A stretch of 64,000 bases of DNA, taken from the NCBI RefSeq assembly GCF_923079645.1, contig NZ_CAKLPY010000001.1, positions 620,001 to 684,000 of the forward strand, read 5' to 3'. Positions 34,911 through 44,926 of this stretch are shown here, one piece after another. The notes under the pieces are model-generated. The model saw only the letters and a program-made list of their open reading frames with translations, did not search any database and was not told the origin of the DNA. A program made the translations under genes and the position numbers. The first letter of the stretch is position 1; every line of letters starts with the position of its first letter. Origin of the DNA: Emticicia aquatica (GTDB lineage: Bacteria; Bacteroidota; Bacteroidia; Cytophagales; Spirosomataceae).

Positions 34911-36083
34911 TTATGAAAAAAGTAAGCCATAAATGACCATTCCTGACATAATTGCAACCACTAACCAGCCAATTATTTGTAGAAATAAAGCGTGTTTGTA
35001 AGTGCCAATGAGTCGAGGTTTTCTGCTTGCAACCAAAATTATTGATAAAGCAATTGGTAGAATAAAACCATTTAAAGTTCCAACAAATACCAAAGTTTTG
35101 ACTGGTTTTCCAATAAAAACAAAGATAATGGTAGAAAAAACAATAAAACCAATAATAATTTGGCGATTATATTTTTCAAAATTTGGGTGAAAAGTTCGTA
35201 AGAATGAAACCGAAGTATAAGCCGCACCAACAACCGAAGTTATGGCAGCACACCAAATGACAATTCCAAAAATTTTGTAACCAATATCACCCGCAGCACT
35301 TTGAAAAACAGAAGCAGGAGGATTTTCTTTATTGAGTACAAAACCTGTTACAACAACTCCTAACGAAGCTAAAAAAAGTAAATATCGAACGATAGCCGTA
35401 ACCAAAATTCCTGTGGTTGCACTTCGATTAATTTGTGCAAGATTTTCTTCTCCACTGATGCCGGCATCAATGAGCCGATGCACGCCTGCAAATGTGATGT
35501 AACCGCCAACCGTTCCGCCAACGAGTGTAACAGTTGCCCAAGCATCAAATTTTAGTGGAATGATTGTTCGATGAAAAGCGTCTAAAATAGGTGGTTGAGA
35601 GACGAAAACAACGTAGAGAATCAAAAAAATCATTAGAAATCCGAGAATTTTGGCAAAATTATCCATTGCTTTTCCTGCTTCTTTCGACGAAAAAATACCA
35701 ATCGCAATGATAGAACTAATTACCGCACCGATTTTTACATCAATTCCAAAAAGCACTTCAAATCCTAAACCTGCTCCAGCAACATTGCCAATATTGAATG
35801 CCAAACCGCCAATGACAATTAAAAATGCTAAAAGATAACCAAGTCCAGGGAGAAGCTCATTGGCTAAATCTTGAGCTGTTTTTTTGCTGACCGAAACAAC
35901 TCGCCAAATATTGAGTTGTGTACCGATATCCAACAATATTGAGAGTAAAATCACAAAGCCGAAACTAGCAGCTAGTTGTTGGGTAAAAACAGTTGTTTGT
36001 GTCAAGAAACCAGGTCCGATGGCAGAAGTTGCCATCAAGAAGGCTGCACCAATAACGGCTGATGTATATTTTTTTGTAGGCAT
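34911..36083 (-). CDS. NRAMP-fold transporter of the YcsG-like type, without the DPGN motif
   Basis: A 390-residue membrane protein with about eleven helices of the NRAMP/LeuT fold. The start GAAFLMATSAIGPGFLTQTT resembles NRAMP helix 1, but the metal-binding DPGN motif is absent, and the helix-6 region (VGGTVGGYITFAGVHRL) lacks the usual MPH motif. Such divergent members, for example B. subtilis YcsG, are annotated as divalent-metal transporters but probably carry something else; YcsG-type genes are found next to 5-oxoprolinase genes. Substrate unknown. It is followed by the sterol-desaturase-like gene. Confidence 0.8.
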   Translation of the reverse strand: MPTKKYTSAVIGAAFLMATSAIGPGFLTQTTVFTQQLAASFGFVILLSILLDIGTQLNIWRVVSVSKKTAQDLANELLPGLGYLLAFLIVIGGLAFNIGNVAGAGLGFEVLFGIDVKIGAVISSIIAIGIFSSKEAGKAMDNFAKILGFLMIFLILYVVFVSQPPILDAFHRTIIPLKFDAWATVTLVGGTVGGYITFAGVHRLIDAGISGEENLAQINRSATTGILVTAIVRYLLFLASLGVVVTGFVLNKENPPASVFQSAAGDIGYKIFGIVIWCAAITSVVGAAYTSVSFLRTFHPNFEKYNRQIIIGFIVFSTIIFVFIGKPVKTLVFVGTLNGFILPIALSIILVASRKPRLIGTYKHALFLQIIGWLVVAIMSGMVIYGLLFS

Positions 36084-36112
36084 AGTTTATAGTTTAGGAA
36101 TGGCAATTTACA

Positions 36113-36148
36113 AAAAAGCGTCTGAAAAATACTTTTCAGACGCTTTTT
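36113..36148. terminator. Terminator-type hairpin between gcvP and the NRAMP-like gene
   Basis: A 16-base perfect stem (36113-36128 and 36133-36148) with a 4-base loop. Both genes are on the minus strand, so it ends the gcvP transcript before the transporter gene. Confidence 0.88.
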
Positions 36149-36173
36149 GATTTTATTTGAATTTTTTAATTCA

Positions 36174-39050
36174 TTAATTCTCCGCATAAGCCTCAACTGG
36201 CTCGCAAGCACAAATCAAATTTCTATCTCCATAGGCTGAGTCAATACGGCTAACTGTTGCCCAGAATTTATTGGCTTTTACGTAAGGGAGTGGATAGGCC
36301 GCTTTTTCTCTTGAATAGGCTTTTGTCCAGTTTTCTACCAAAACAACTGCCGTTGTATGTGGAGCATTTTTTAGAACATTATCTGATTTATCAACATTTC
36401 CTGCTTCTATTTCTCGGATTTCTTCACGAATATTCAACAAAGCATCACAAAAGCGGTCAAGTTCAGCTTTTGATTCTGATTCGGTTGGTTCAATCATTAA
36501 AGTTCCAGCAACTGGGAATGAAAGGGTAGGGGCGTGGAAGTTATAATCCATTAATCGCTTCGCAACATCTTCTGCTTCAACGCCTGCTGATGCTTTGAAT
36601 GGACGTAAATCAACAATCATTTCGTGAGCACAACGACCACTAGCTGCTGTGTAAAGAATTTGATATTCTTTTTCCAATCGAGCTTTGATATAATTAGCAT
36701 TCAAAATAGCATTTTTTGTGGCATTTTTTAAGCCATCTCCACCCATCATAGCAATATAAGCATACGAAATGGTGAGGATACTTGCACTTCCGTAAGGTGC
36801 GGCCGAAATTCCGTGAATACCTGATTTTCCACCCATATCAACTATGGCATTGGTTGGTAAAAACTCAGCCAAATGTTGTGCAACACCAATTGGCCCCATA
36901 CCTGGGCCACCACCACCGTGAGGAATACAGAAGGTTTTGTGTAAATTAAGGTGGCAAACATCAGCTCCGATTGTGGCAGGTGAAGTCAAACCAACTTGGG
37001 CATTCATGTTTGCACCGTCCATGTAAACTTGTCCGCCATGTTCGTGAATCAAACTACAAATTTCTTTGATAGATTCCTCAAAAACACCATGTGTAGATGG
37101 ATAAGTTACCATTAAACAAGCCAAATTTGCAGAATATTGTTCGGCTTTTGCTCTTAAGTCTGCTACGTCAATATTTCCTTTTTCATCGCATTTACTTACC
37201 ACTACTTTCATGCCCGCCATTACGGCTGATGCAGGGTTTGTACCATGAGCAGATGACGGAATCAAAGCAATATTTCGGTGAGAATCACCTCGACTTTCGT
37301 GGTAAGCACGAATAACCATTAAACCAGCATATTCGCCTTGAGCCCCCGAATTTGGTTGTAATGACATTTGGGCAAATCCTGTTACTTCACAAAGCCAAGC
37401 ATTCAAATCGCTGAATAATTGTTGATAACCTTCAGTTTGATTTTTTGGAGCGAAAGGATGAATATTGCCAAATTCTGGCCAAGTTACTGGAATCATTTCG
37501 GCCGTTGCATTGAGTTTCATTGTGCAACTTCCCAACGAAATCATTGAATGAACCAATGACAAATCTTTATTTTCCAATGATTTTAAATAACGCAACATTT
37601 CGTGTTCGGTATGATAACTACTGAAAACAGGGTGCGTCATAAAATCAGAAGTACGATTTAAACCTGGTGCAAAACCAACTTCAATTTCAGATTTAAGGTT
37701 AATTATCGTGTTTTTACCATTAGCTTCAGCAAAAATAGACAGCAATTGCTCAACGTCTTTAATGGTTTTTCTTTCATCAAAAGATACACCAATATTTCCA
37801 TTAGCGAAGTAACGAAGATTTACTTCGTGTTTTGCGGCAATTGATTGAATTTTGGTAGAATCTTCAGTATGAATCGTGATTGTATCGAAATAGTTTTTGT
37901 TTAGCACTTGATAATCAAGTCCTTCAACTGATTCTGCAAAAAGTTTGGTTAGGCCATGAATTTTTCCTGCAATACTTTTTAAACCTTTTGGCCCGTGATA
38001 AACGCCATAAGCAGATGCCATTACAGACAATAAAACTTGAGCTGTACAAATATTTGACGTAGCTTTTTCACGACGAATGTGTTGTTCACGTGTTTGCAAG
38101 GCCATACGTAAAGCACGATTACCTTGTGCATCAACCGAAACACCAATGATACGACCTGGTATTTGACGCTTGAAAGTATCTTTTGTGGCAAAAAATGCAG
38201 CATGTGGGCCGCCATAACCCATCGGAACTCCAAGCCTTTGGGCAGAACCAACGACCACATCAGCACCCATTTCGCCAGGAGGTGTGAGTAAAGTTAAAGA
38301 TAATAAATCTGCTGCAACGGCTGTGAAAATATTTAACTCGTGAGCCGCAGCAATCAAATCGGTATAATCATAAACTTCACCATTGGAAGCTGGATATTGC
38401 AATAAAATAGCGTATAAATCTTCGTTTGTTAAATCATAAGTTGAATGATTCCCAACAACCACATTAATTCCTAATGGTTTTGCACGACCGATTACTAGGT
38501 CAATTGTTTGTGGATGACAAAGTTCTGATACAAAAAATGTTTGTGCATTTTTCTTCTCAGCAGGACGAACACTATGTAGCATTGTCATGGCTTCGGCTGC
38601 AGCTGTTCCTTCGTCGAGAAGGGAAGCATTGGCAATTTCCATACCAGTTAAATCAATGACCATTGTTTGGAAATTTAATAACATTTCCAAGCGACCTTGA
38701 GCAATTTCTGCCTGATAAGGCGTATAAGCCGTGTACCAAGCTGGATTTTCAAGGATATTTCTTAAAATCACATTTGGAACAATTGTATCGTAATAACCAG
38801 TACCAATAAATGATTTGAATATTTTATTTTTCTGAGCCAAAGTTTTAAAATCAGCTAAAAAATCAACTTCCGATTTTGCAGCAGGCAAATTGAGTGGATT
38901 TTTTAAGCGTATTCCTTCGGGAACAGTTTCGTTGATGAGTGTTTCAAGCGAACTAACTCCGATTGTTTGGAGCATGATTTGGAGGTCATTTTCGCTTTTG
39001 CCGTGGTGGCGACTTTCAAAGGATTCTTGAGCAATAAGATTTACTTTCAT
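36174..39050 (-). CDS. gcvP: Glycine dehydrogenase (decarboxylating), P-protein of the glycine cleavage system
   Basis: A 958-residue protein, the full single-chain form. The N-terminal half has [19 protein letters not shown] and [19 protein letters not shown]. The C-terminal half contains [15 protein letters not shown] and [19 protein letters not shown], whose Lys binds PLP. It decarboxylates glycine and passes the aminomethyl group to the H-protein. The gcvT and gcvH genes are not in this window. The leader has a GC-rich hairpin 11 bases before the ATG; no glycine-riboswitch tandem aptamer was recognised. Confidence 0.97.
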   Translation of the reverse strand: MKVNLIAQESFESRHHGKSENDLQIMLQTIGVSSLETLINETVPEGIRLKNPLNLPAAKSEVDFLADFKTLAQKNKIFKSFIGTGYYDTIVPNVILRNILENPAWYTAYTPYQAEIAQGRLEMLLNFQTMVIDLTGMEIANASLLDEGTAAAEAMTMLHSVRPAEKKNAQTFFVSELCHPQTIDLVIGRAKPLGINVVVGNHSTYDLTNEDLYAILLQYPASNGEVYDYTDLIAAAHELNIFTAVAADLLSLTLLTPPGEMGADVVVGSAQRLGVPMGYGGPHAAFFATKDTFKRQIPGRIIGVSVDAQGNRALRMALQTREQHIRREKATSNICTAQVLLSVMASAYGVYHGPKGLKSIAGKIHGLTKLFAESVEGLDYQVLNKNYFDTITIHTEDSTKIQSIAAKHEVNLRYFANGNIGVSFDERKTIKDVEQLLSIFAEANGKNTIINLKSEIEVGFAPGLNRTSDFMTHPVFSSYHTEHEMLRYLKSLENKDLSLVHSMISLGSCTMKLNATAEMIPVTWPEFGNIHPFAPKNQTEGYQQLFSDLNAWLCEVTGFAQMSLQPNSGAQGEYAGLMVIRAYHESRGDSHRNIALIPSSAHGTNPASAVMAGMKVVVSKCDEKGNIDVADLRAKAEQYSANLACLMVTYPSTHGVFEESIKEICSLIHEHGGQVYMDGANMNAQVGLTSPATIGADVCHLNLHKTFCIPHGGGGPGMGPIGVAQHLAEFLPTNAIVDMGGKSGIHGISAAPYGSASILTISYAYIAMMGGDGLKNATKNAILNANYIKARLEKEYQILYTAASGRCAHEMIVDLRPFKASAGVEAEDVAKRLMDYNFHAPTLSFPVAGTLMIEPTESESKAELDRFCDALLNIREEIREIEAGNVDKSDNVLKNAPHTTAVVLVENWTKAYSREKAAYPLPYVKANKFWATVSRIDSAYGDRNLICACEPVEAYAEN

Positions 39051-39060
39051 CGGTGAAAAA

Positions 39061-39080
39061 GCCCCTTGCCCCGAAGGGGG
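39061..39080 (-). repeat. GC-rich hairpin in the gcvP leader, copy 2
   Basis: CCCC (39069-39072), GAA, GGGGG (39076-39080), with another GCCCC just before. Similar in form and position to the hairpins at 1691-1706 and 50680-50689. Confidence 0.45.
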
Positions 39081-39149
39081 ATTGTTTGTTGAAATTATTC
39101 ATGCTTTGGGGTAATACAAGTGCATGAAGTGTCTGTTTGGATGAGCGTG

Positions 39150-39157
39150 CAAATATA
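39150..39157 (-). promoter_or_regulatory. Candidate -7 box (TATATTTG) for gcvP
   Basis: Exact TAnnTTTG match on the minus strand, 100 bases upstream of the ATG, leaving room for the leader hairpin. A TTG lies 26 bases further, slightly beyond the usual spacing. Confidence 0.45.
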
Positions 39158-39309
39158 CTAAAATTATAAATTAGTTGTTGAAACAAATTGTTAGAAATTT
39201 AGACAAATTTTATTGAATAAATTTCTAATGCAGTATATTTAATCTACAAGAATGATATATTTTAGAGAAAATATCTATTTCTTGAATCTGTTTTAGAATT
39301 ATAAAATAG

Positions 39310-39494
39310 GTTTTGATATTTAAAAAACCTTCAAATAATATGCTTGAAATGATTAATGGAGATTTCAAGAAAACCATTGAAGAAGTTTTGAGTAATGGTA
39401 AATCATTGATTTGAAAGGAAGATTTAATAATGAAATGCCTCAAATATGGGCAAATGCAAGTATAAAGGTTGTGTTGGATGTATTAGATTGAAAG
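39310..39494 (+). pseudogene. Possible 3' remnant of a broken gene with one frameshift
   Basis: One frame is open from 39310 and reads MLEMINGDFKKTIEEVLSNG before a stop near 39415. A different frame then continues without break as DLKGRFNNEMPQIWANAS and KVVLDVLD to a stop at 39494. Joined by a one-base shift, the two give a plausible, acidic protein tail of about 60 residues. I do not recognise the family. The codon pattern looks protein-like, but the stretch is short, so this may be chance. Confidence 0.3.
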
Positions 39495-39495
39495 T

Positions 39496-39543
39496 AAAAA
39501 AATAAGGCGACAGCACTATTGATGATAGCCAGTCGCCTTATTT
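39496..39543 (-). terminator. Terminator after the molybdenum hydroxylase large subunit
   Basis: Twelve-base arms (AAATAAGGCGAC and its complement, 39500-39511 and 39532-39543); on the minus strand it is followed by seven T residues. Confidence 0.88.
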
Positions 39544-39551
39544 ATAAAAAA

Positions 39552-41702
39552 TTACGAAACGCTTTCAAACATTTTATCGTCTTGCTCGATAAAAGGTTGA
39601 TTTCGCAGACGTTTGCCTGTTGCCTTAAAAATCGCATTAGCAACTGAGCCACCTGTTGGTGGAAGAGCTGGTTCGCCAAGCCCTGTTGGGTCTATGCCAT
39701 TATTAACAAAAGTTACTTCTATTGCTGGAATTTCGTTCATTTTTATCAATCTAAAAGTATTGAAATTCATTTGTTCTGGTTTTCCGTCTTTAAATGTCAA
39801 ATTACCATACATCGCATGCCCGATTCCATCAATAATTCCTCCCATTACTTGGTTTCTTGCTCCACTTTGATTGACAACAACTCCACAATCGACCGCTGCA
39901 TATATTTTTTGCAAGACAGGTTTGCCTTTTTTCATGACTACTTCTGCTACTTGAGCAACATACGAAGCGTGTGAGAAATAAACGCTGAAACCTAAACTTA
40001 CACCTTTTTTCTTTTTACCCCAACCTGATTTTTCAGCAGCTAATTCGATAACAGCCTTCATGCGGTCAATATCATATTTTATTGCTCCTGTTGGTGCTGT
40101 TTTGGCTTTTTCTAATAATTCTAATCTAAACTGAACGGCGTCTTTTCCTGCTGCAGTTGCTACTTCATCAATGAAAGATTGTTCAGCAAAAGCTAAGAAA
40201 TTGGTGATTGGAGCTCGCCAAGGACCAGTCGTAATAGCTGATTTATGTTCAGAAGAATCAATCAATAAATTTGGTACAGCTCCCGCAGGGAAATTATCTT
40301 GACGAGTTGGATTTCCCGCATTAATACCCGCACCACGTAGCGAATAGCCAATCAAATTTCCTTGTTTGTCAAGAGCAGCACGGAAACGATAACGCACAGC
40401 TGGGCGATAACTTCCGCCACCCATGTCATCTTCACGTGTCCACATTACTTTTACAGGTGCTTTTATGATGCTCGAAAGTTCGGCGGCTTCCAAGACATAA
40501 TCCGTTCCTAAACGACGGCCAAAGCCACCACCCATTCGGGTTAATTCGACTGTAACTTTTTCAGCAGGAATATTGAGCAATTTAGCTGTTTGATTTTGAG
40601 CATTTTGTGGCGTTTGTGTTGGGCCGACCAATTCTACACCATCTTCTCGCACATGAGCGAAGAAGTTCATAGGCTCCATCGGGTTATGTGGTAAAAATGG
40701 ACATTGGTACTCGGCTTCCACAATTTTGGCGGCATCTTTGAAAGCCGTTTCTATATCACCATCCTTTCTACGAACTTCATTTTTTGTGCCATCAAGCAAT
40801 TCTTTAAAAATTCTATTGTGGTCATCGCTACTTTCGAGGGTGTTGGCTTTTTCCCACTCAATTTTTACTAAATCACGGGCTTTTTTAACTTCCCAAGTTG
40901 ATTTTCCGACAATAGCTACTTTATCTTTGAAAGAAACTACATCAATGATTCCTGGAGATACTTTTGCTGCTGTGGCATCAAAAGATTTTAACTTTAAACC
41001 AAATGCAGGTGGTCGTTGAATCATTGAATAAACCATTCCTTCACGATGAAAATCAATTCCAAAAAGAGATTTTCCTGTCAAAATAGCTTTATTATCTACG
41101 CCTTTGATGGTAGAACCTATAAGTTTGAAATCTTTTTTATCTTTTAATTTAACATCCGTCGGAGGTGTAATTTTGGCAGCTTCTGTTGCTAATTCTCCGT
41201 AACCTAATTTTTTGCCCGAAGCTGTGTGAATCACAAAACTTTTTTCGGTGGTACAATCACTTGCTGAAACTCCCCAACGTTTGGCGGCAGCTTCAACCAA
41301 CATTTGGCGTGCCGTTGCACCAGCTTTGCGTAGGCGTTGCCATGAATGTGGAATTGAACCACTGCCACCTGCCACTTGGCGTTCAAATTTTTTGGTATCA
41401 AGTGGTGCTTGTAAAACTTTTACATTTGCCCAATCAACGTCCAATTCTTCGGCAACAATTATTGGGAAAGCTGTTTTTATTCCTTGTCCAATTTCAGGAT
41501 TTGGTGAAAAAATAGTTACAATTCCATCAGTTTGGATGGATAAAAAGGCATTAAAAGCTGTATTTCCAGCTTCGGTAGAAACACCAGCCACAACTTCGGC
41601 TGCCAGAGCTTCTTGTCCAAACCAATTGAAGCCTAAAATCAATCCACTAGAAGTGAGAGCGGCTGATTTTAGAAAATCTCGTCGGCTATTATTTTTTGTC
41701 AT
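39552..41702 (-). CDS. Molybdopterin-dependent hydroxylase large subunit (IorB / xanthine dehydrogenase family)
   Basis: About 716 residues from the ATG at 41702 (MTKNNSRRDFLKSAALTSSG). Earlier in-frame ATGs exist at 41756 and 41732, but this one puts the Tat signal SRRDFLKSA at the N-terminus. It is the aldehyde-oxidase/IorB-like subunit: TQTPQNAQNQTAKLLNIP, RMGGGFGRRLGTDYVLEAA and GLGEPALPPTGGSVANAI are conserved molybdopterin blocks, the last including the catalytic Glu region. The small [2Fe-2S] subunit lies upstream, 92 bases away. Tat export puts the enzyme in the periplasm. Substrate unknown (N-heterocycles or aldehydes are typical). Confidence 0.92.
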   Translation of the reverse strand: MTKNNSRRDFLKSAALTSSGLILGFNWFGQEALAAEVVAGVSTEAGNTAFNAFLSIQTDGIVTIFSPNPEIGQGIKTAFPIIVAEELDVDWANVKVLQAPLDTKKFERQVAGGSGSIPHSWQRLRKAGATARQMLVEAAAKRWGVSASDCTTEKSFVIHTASGKKLGYGELATEAAKITPPTDVKLKDKKDFKLIGSTIKGVDNKAILTGKSLFGIDFHREGMVYSMIQRPPAFGLKLKSFDATAAKVSPGIIDVVSFKDKVAIVGKSTWEVKKARDLVKIEWEKANTLESSDDHNRIFKELLDGTKNEVRRKDGDIETAFKDAAKIVEAEYQCPFLPHNPMEPMNFFAHVREDGVELVGPTQTPQNAQNQTAKLLNIPAEKVTVELTRMGGGFGRRLGTDYVLEAAELSSIIKAPVKVMWTREDDMGGGSYRPAVRYRFRAALDKQGNLIGYSLRGAGINAGNPTRQDNFPAGAVPNLLIDSSEHKSAITTGPWRAPITNFLAFAEQSFIDEVATAAGKDAVQFRLELLEKAKTAPTGAIKYDIDRMKAVIELAAEKSGWGKKKKGVSLGFSVYFSHASYVAQVAEVVMKKGKPVLQKIYAAVDCGVVVNQSGARNQVMGGIIDGIGHAMYGNLTFKDGKPEQMNFNTFRLIKMNEIPAIEVTFVNNGIDPTGLGEPALPPTGGSVANAIFKATGKRLRNQPFIEQDDKMFESVS

Positions 41703-41794
41703 TTGAGTAGCTGTTTTTTTGCTGTGAAGCATTTCGATAAATAAAAAATGAGTCATTCAAACATAAACCGTATTGTTTACGATTATTAGTTTTT

Positions 41795-42253
41795 CTACAT
41801 TTTTGTAGCTGCCAATTGAACCGCCTCTTTGATTCGATGATATGTTCCGCAACGACAAATATTACTTGACATCGCCGCTTCAATTTCTTCTAAATTTGGT
41901 TTTGCATTCTTTTTCAAGAAAGCGGCAGCAGTCATTATCTGACCTGCTTGGCAATAACCACATTGTGGCACATCAATGGTATCCCAAGCCTGTTGAACAG
42001 GATGGTCGCCATTTTCAGAAAGACCTTCAATCGTCGTAATTGTTGCATCAGCAATTGCCGAAACAGGAAGTACACAAGAGCGAGTTGCTTCGCCATTAAC
42101 ATGTACTGTGCATGCTCCACACTGAGCCATCCCACAACCGTATTTTGTGCCAACAAGACCGAGGTGGTCACGTAAAATCCATAACAAAGGTGTGTCTGGC
42201 GACGCTTCGGTTTTGAGGTTTTGGCCGTTAATTTTGAGATTATAATTTGCCAT
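41795..42253 (-). CDS. (2Fe-2S)-binding subunit of the molybdenum hydroxylase (IorA-like)
   Basis: A 152-residue protein with both iron-sulfur sites: the plant-ferredoxin-like CGMAQCGACTVHVNG plus the later SCVLPV Cys, and the helical-domain pair CGYCQAGQIM and NICRCGTY. Together they carry electrons from the molybdenum site of the partner subunit encoded just downstream. The length fits two-subunit IorAB-type enzymes, in which electrons go to a cytochrome rather than to FAD; no FAD subunit or cytochrome gene is beside it. Confidence 0.93.
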   Translation of the reverse strand: MANYNLKINGQNLKTEASPDTPLLWILRDHLGLVGTKYGCGMAQCGACTVHVNGEATRSCVLPVSAIADATITTIEGLSENGDHPVQQAWDTIDVPQCGYCQAGQIMTAAAFLKKNAKPNLEEIEAAMSSNICRCGTYHRIKEAVQLAATKM

Positions 42254-42373
42254 TATTGAATTATTTTTGAATGTCTGTATTGATAACTAAAATTAAATAA
42301 AATGTTCTTTAATTTGTGTCGAATTGATGCTTTTTTAAGAATAAATTCGACCAAAATAAGATTTTTAGCGATT

Positions 42374-44785
42374 TTAAGGTTTTAGCATAATCTTCCCAGT
42401 TTTTACTTTTTCTATTTCAGCTCGATTCATCAATTCTGGACGAGAACCACCGTTGACAAACATCTCGGCTTGGTCGTCATAGTGTTTGCTTAGAAAATGT
42501 CCCGATTGCCCAGTTGGAAGTACACTTCTACTGTGTTCGGTATCAGAGAAATCAATGATTCTACGTAAAGCAGGGCCATAAGTAACTTTGTAAGTTCCGC
42601 TTGAATCAACCGAAAAATCAAGATTATTGATGGTTTCTCTTCCGCCTGGAGCTGGAAGCGGCCCAACGTTAAAGTATTTTCCAACGACAGGCAAAATTCC
42701 GAGCGGATGATTATGTGTAAGGGTATGAACTTTTTTCCATTTCCAAGCTGTCATATCATTTCCGAGTTGTTTTTCGAGACTGGCCAATGCTTCATTCATT
42801 GAATTCGTCAATATTTCTGTTCGAGTTTCCTTATTTTTTGTCGAAATATTGTCCCACCATGGTGAAGCATCATTTCGCATGAAAGAAGCCATATTTCGCT
42901 TGAAATTTGAATTATGTTCAAAAGCCTTGAAAACTTCATTCCCTAGTTCGTCTTTTATGGTATTGACAAAAAAATGATAAAGAAAACGATAATAAATAGT
43001 TGGTTCAACGTCGTCCAAGTGGTGCGAGCCATCCCATTTGGCAAGTTTTTCTAAACCAATTTTTGCTGACGGACTTAATTTATTTTTATCAATGACTGGC
43101 AAAATATCTTTCAAAAGCCCAGTAAATGATGATGATGTTACGTCGTTGATAACTTTTCTGACACTTTCTTCCGTCCAATCTTTTTTGTCGGTAAATATTA
43201 ATTGTTCAATTCTACTCGCCCGATTTCCTGGTACATAATAACCTGGTACTAAACCATTACCCATATCGGCAGGTTGATTATTTGCGGTATAAAGAACACC
43301 TTTTTTAGGATTTAAAATTTGCGGATTCAACGAAAAATCATACCAGCCTTGTGGGTCGTCATTACCTGTTGAACCATCTAAAATTAGCATTGGATTAACT
43401 TTAGCAGGGCGTTTGGGTAGTTTGCCAGCCGCCCACCAAGCAATATTCCCTTCGGTATCTCCCCACATAATATTTAAGCCAGGAGAAGTGAGTTTACTGA
43501 CAACTTTACCAACTTCTAAAGCATTTTTTGCGTGAGCCATTTCATAAAAAACTTCTAAATGATAGCTCGGAAATTGATTAAAAACCCACCATAATGCAAT
43601 TGGGTCTTTTTGGTCGGCCATTTTATCAAAACTATCGTTCATCAAAATACCGTGGCGAGAAGTTTTTACTGCAATTTTTACATCAGCTTTATCTTTTACC
43701 TTGATGATTTCTTCTCTAACTTTTAAGTTTTCCCAATGGTCTTTGTACCAAACTTGGTTGGTATTAGCTGGATTTGCTTTTTCACGAAAAAAATCAACAT
43801 CGTCATTTTCAAACATTGTTAAACCCCAACCGCCATATTGTGAGTGTCCCAATGCTCCAACAGGTGTTCCTGCAAGAAAATTACCATAAAACTTAAAATT
43901 AGGACATTCTAAATGTGCTTCGTACCAAACCGATGGTTGCGAAAATGCAATATGCGTATCATTTGATAAAATGGGTTTGCCTGATTTGGTTTTTGAGCCA
44001 GCAATTACCCAACCATTTGAGCCATGATAAGGGGGAAATGGAGAGTTTGTTTCAATATCCGTAAGCTGATTTGCCATGCTTGCCAAAGCTATAGAAGAGG
44101 AGGCAACAGATTCTTGTGCTTGGGTCGGAATTTTAGGTTCATTTGTGGGCCAAGCAGACATGACGTCTTTTAAGTAATCTGGTCCAAATTTATTTTGAAT
44201 CATCGTAGAAATGGCTTCCGAACGAAAGGCTTCAGCGAATGTAAATCCCATATAGCCCATAATTATTTGCATATCGGCCATTTCAAAAGGTGTTTTCTTG
44301 ATGCCAACTACCGAAAATTCAACGGGAGTTTTACCGTTTTGTATGTATTCATTGACTCCTTTTAGATACGATTGGGCAGCTTTTACAAAAGGAGCGTCAG
44401 GGTTTTTCATTAAAACCGAATCAATTGTCCATTTTGCATGCTCGTGGAAACTGAGTGTACGGAAAAATTTATCGGAAGGAAGTGCTTTTTCTCCAAAAAG
44501 CTCAGATAAGCGACCATCAGCCAAGCGACGAATCAGCTCCATTTGAAAAAGACGGTCTTGGGCATGAACATAGCCAAATGCTTGGAATAAATCTTCTTCG
44601 TTTTGGGCATAAATGTGTGGCACGCCAAAATCGTCATAAATAACTTCAACAGGTGCTTTCAAGCCCTTTAATTGAAGTTCGGCATTCAAATCAGGTTTGG
44701 TGCTTTGTAGCCAGAAAAAAACACTAATTGCTGCAACGGCCAGAAGTATGAAAAGGCCAAGCAGCGTTTTTTTGATGATTTTCAT
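42374..44785 (-). CDS. Penicillin acylase family protein (Ntn hydrolase)
   Basis: An 803-residue protein with an N-terminal hydrophobic anchor or signal (residues 4-27). The alpha part holds GVPHIYAQNEEDLFQAFGYVHAQDRLFQMEL. The autoprocessing site is at HGSNGWVIAGSKT, where Ser256 becomes the N-terminal nucleophile of the beta chain and Asn257 and Trp259 are the usual followers. The C-terminal part contains the conserved GQSGHFLSKHYDDQ. It acts outside the inner membrane and cleaves amide bonds; members act on penicillins, aculeacin or acyl-homoserine lactones. The real substrate is unknown. Confidence 0.93.
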   Translation of the reverse strand: MKIIKKTLLGLFILLAVAAISVFFWLQSTKPDLNAELQLKGLKAPVEVIYDDFGVPHIYAQNEEDLFQAFGYVHAQDRLFQMELIRRLADGRLSELFGEKALPSDKFFRTLSFHEHAKWTIDSVLMKNPDAPFVKAAQSYLKGVNEYIQNGKTPVEFSVVGIKKTPFEMADMQIIMGYMGFTFAEAFRSEAISTMIQNKFGPDYLKDVMSAWPTNEPKIPTQAQESVASSSIALASMANQLTDIETNSPFPPYHGSNGWVIAGSKTKSGKPILSNDTHIAFSQPSVWYEAHLECPNFKFYGNFLAGTPVGALGHSQYGGWGLTMFENDDVDFFREKANPANTNQVWYKDHWENLKVREEIIKVKDKADVKIAVKTSRHGILMNDSFDKMADQKDPIALWWVFNQFPSYHLEVFYEMAHAKNALEVGKVVSKLTSPGLNIMWGDTEGNIAWWAAGKLPKRPAKVNPMLILDGSTGNDDPQGWYDFSLNPQILNPKKGVLYTANNQPADMGNGLVPGYYVPGNRASRIEQLIFTDKKDWTEESVRKVINDVTSSSFTGLLKDILPVIDKNKLSPSAKIGLEKLAKWDGSHHLDDVEPTIYYRFLYHFFVNTIKDELGNEVFKAFEHNSNFKRNMASFMRNDASPWWDNISTKNKETRTEILTNSMNEALASLEKQLGNDMTAWKWKKVHTLTHNHPLGILPVVGKYFNVGPLPAPGGRETINNLDFSVDSSGTYKVTYGPALRRIIDFSDTEHSRSVLPTGQSGHFLSKHYDDQAEMFVNGGSRPELMNRAEIEKVKTGKIMLKP

Positions 44786-44876
44786 TCAATTTAGTTTTTA
44801 GAGTTGAAGAACTGCGGATTACCGCTTCAAATGTAAAAATAAAAAGAATAAATTGAAGTTTCTGGCTTTATTGTAG

Positions 44877-44921
44877 AACAATTCTCTGAATTTTTAAATA
44901 TTAATAATTCCGAGAATTGTT
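44877..44921 (-). terminator. Hairpin after the response regulator gene
   Basis: Ten-base arms (AACAATTCTC at 44877-44886, complement at 44912-44921) around a 25-base AT-rich loop, 5 bases after the stop of the minus-strand regulator gene. Moderate evidence; the loop is long. Confidence 0.5.
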
Positions 44922-44926
44922 ATTGC

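Larger units (their letters stand above)
39051..39551. other. Intergenic region of 501 bases: gcvP leader, gene remnant and terminator
   Basis: Holds the gcvP leader with hairpin and promoter-like box (39150-39157), then a plus-strand stretch that looks like a broken gene end (39310-39494), then the terminator of the molybdenum hydroxylase gene (39496-39543). No intact gene was found. Confidence 0.6.

Noticed and set aside
39051..39160. Possible glycine riboswitch upstream of gcvP
   Set aside because: The leader is only about 95 bases and shows one short GC-rich hairpin, not the conserved core of a glycine aptamer.
39225..39443. Minus-strand 72-codon frame in the gcvP/molybdenum hydroxylase gap
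   Set aside because: No start context, no domain features and antisense to the better-supported plus-strand remnant.
41248..41706. Plus-strand 152-codon frame
   Set aside because: Antisense to the molybdopterin subunit gene; composition is that of a reversed coding sequence.
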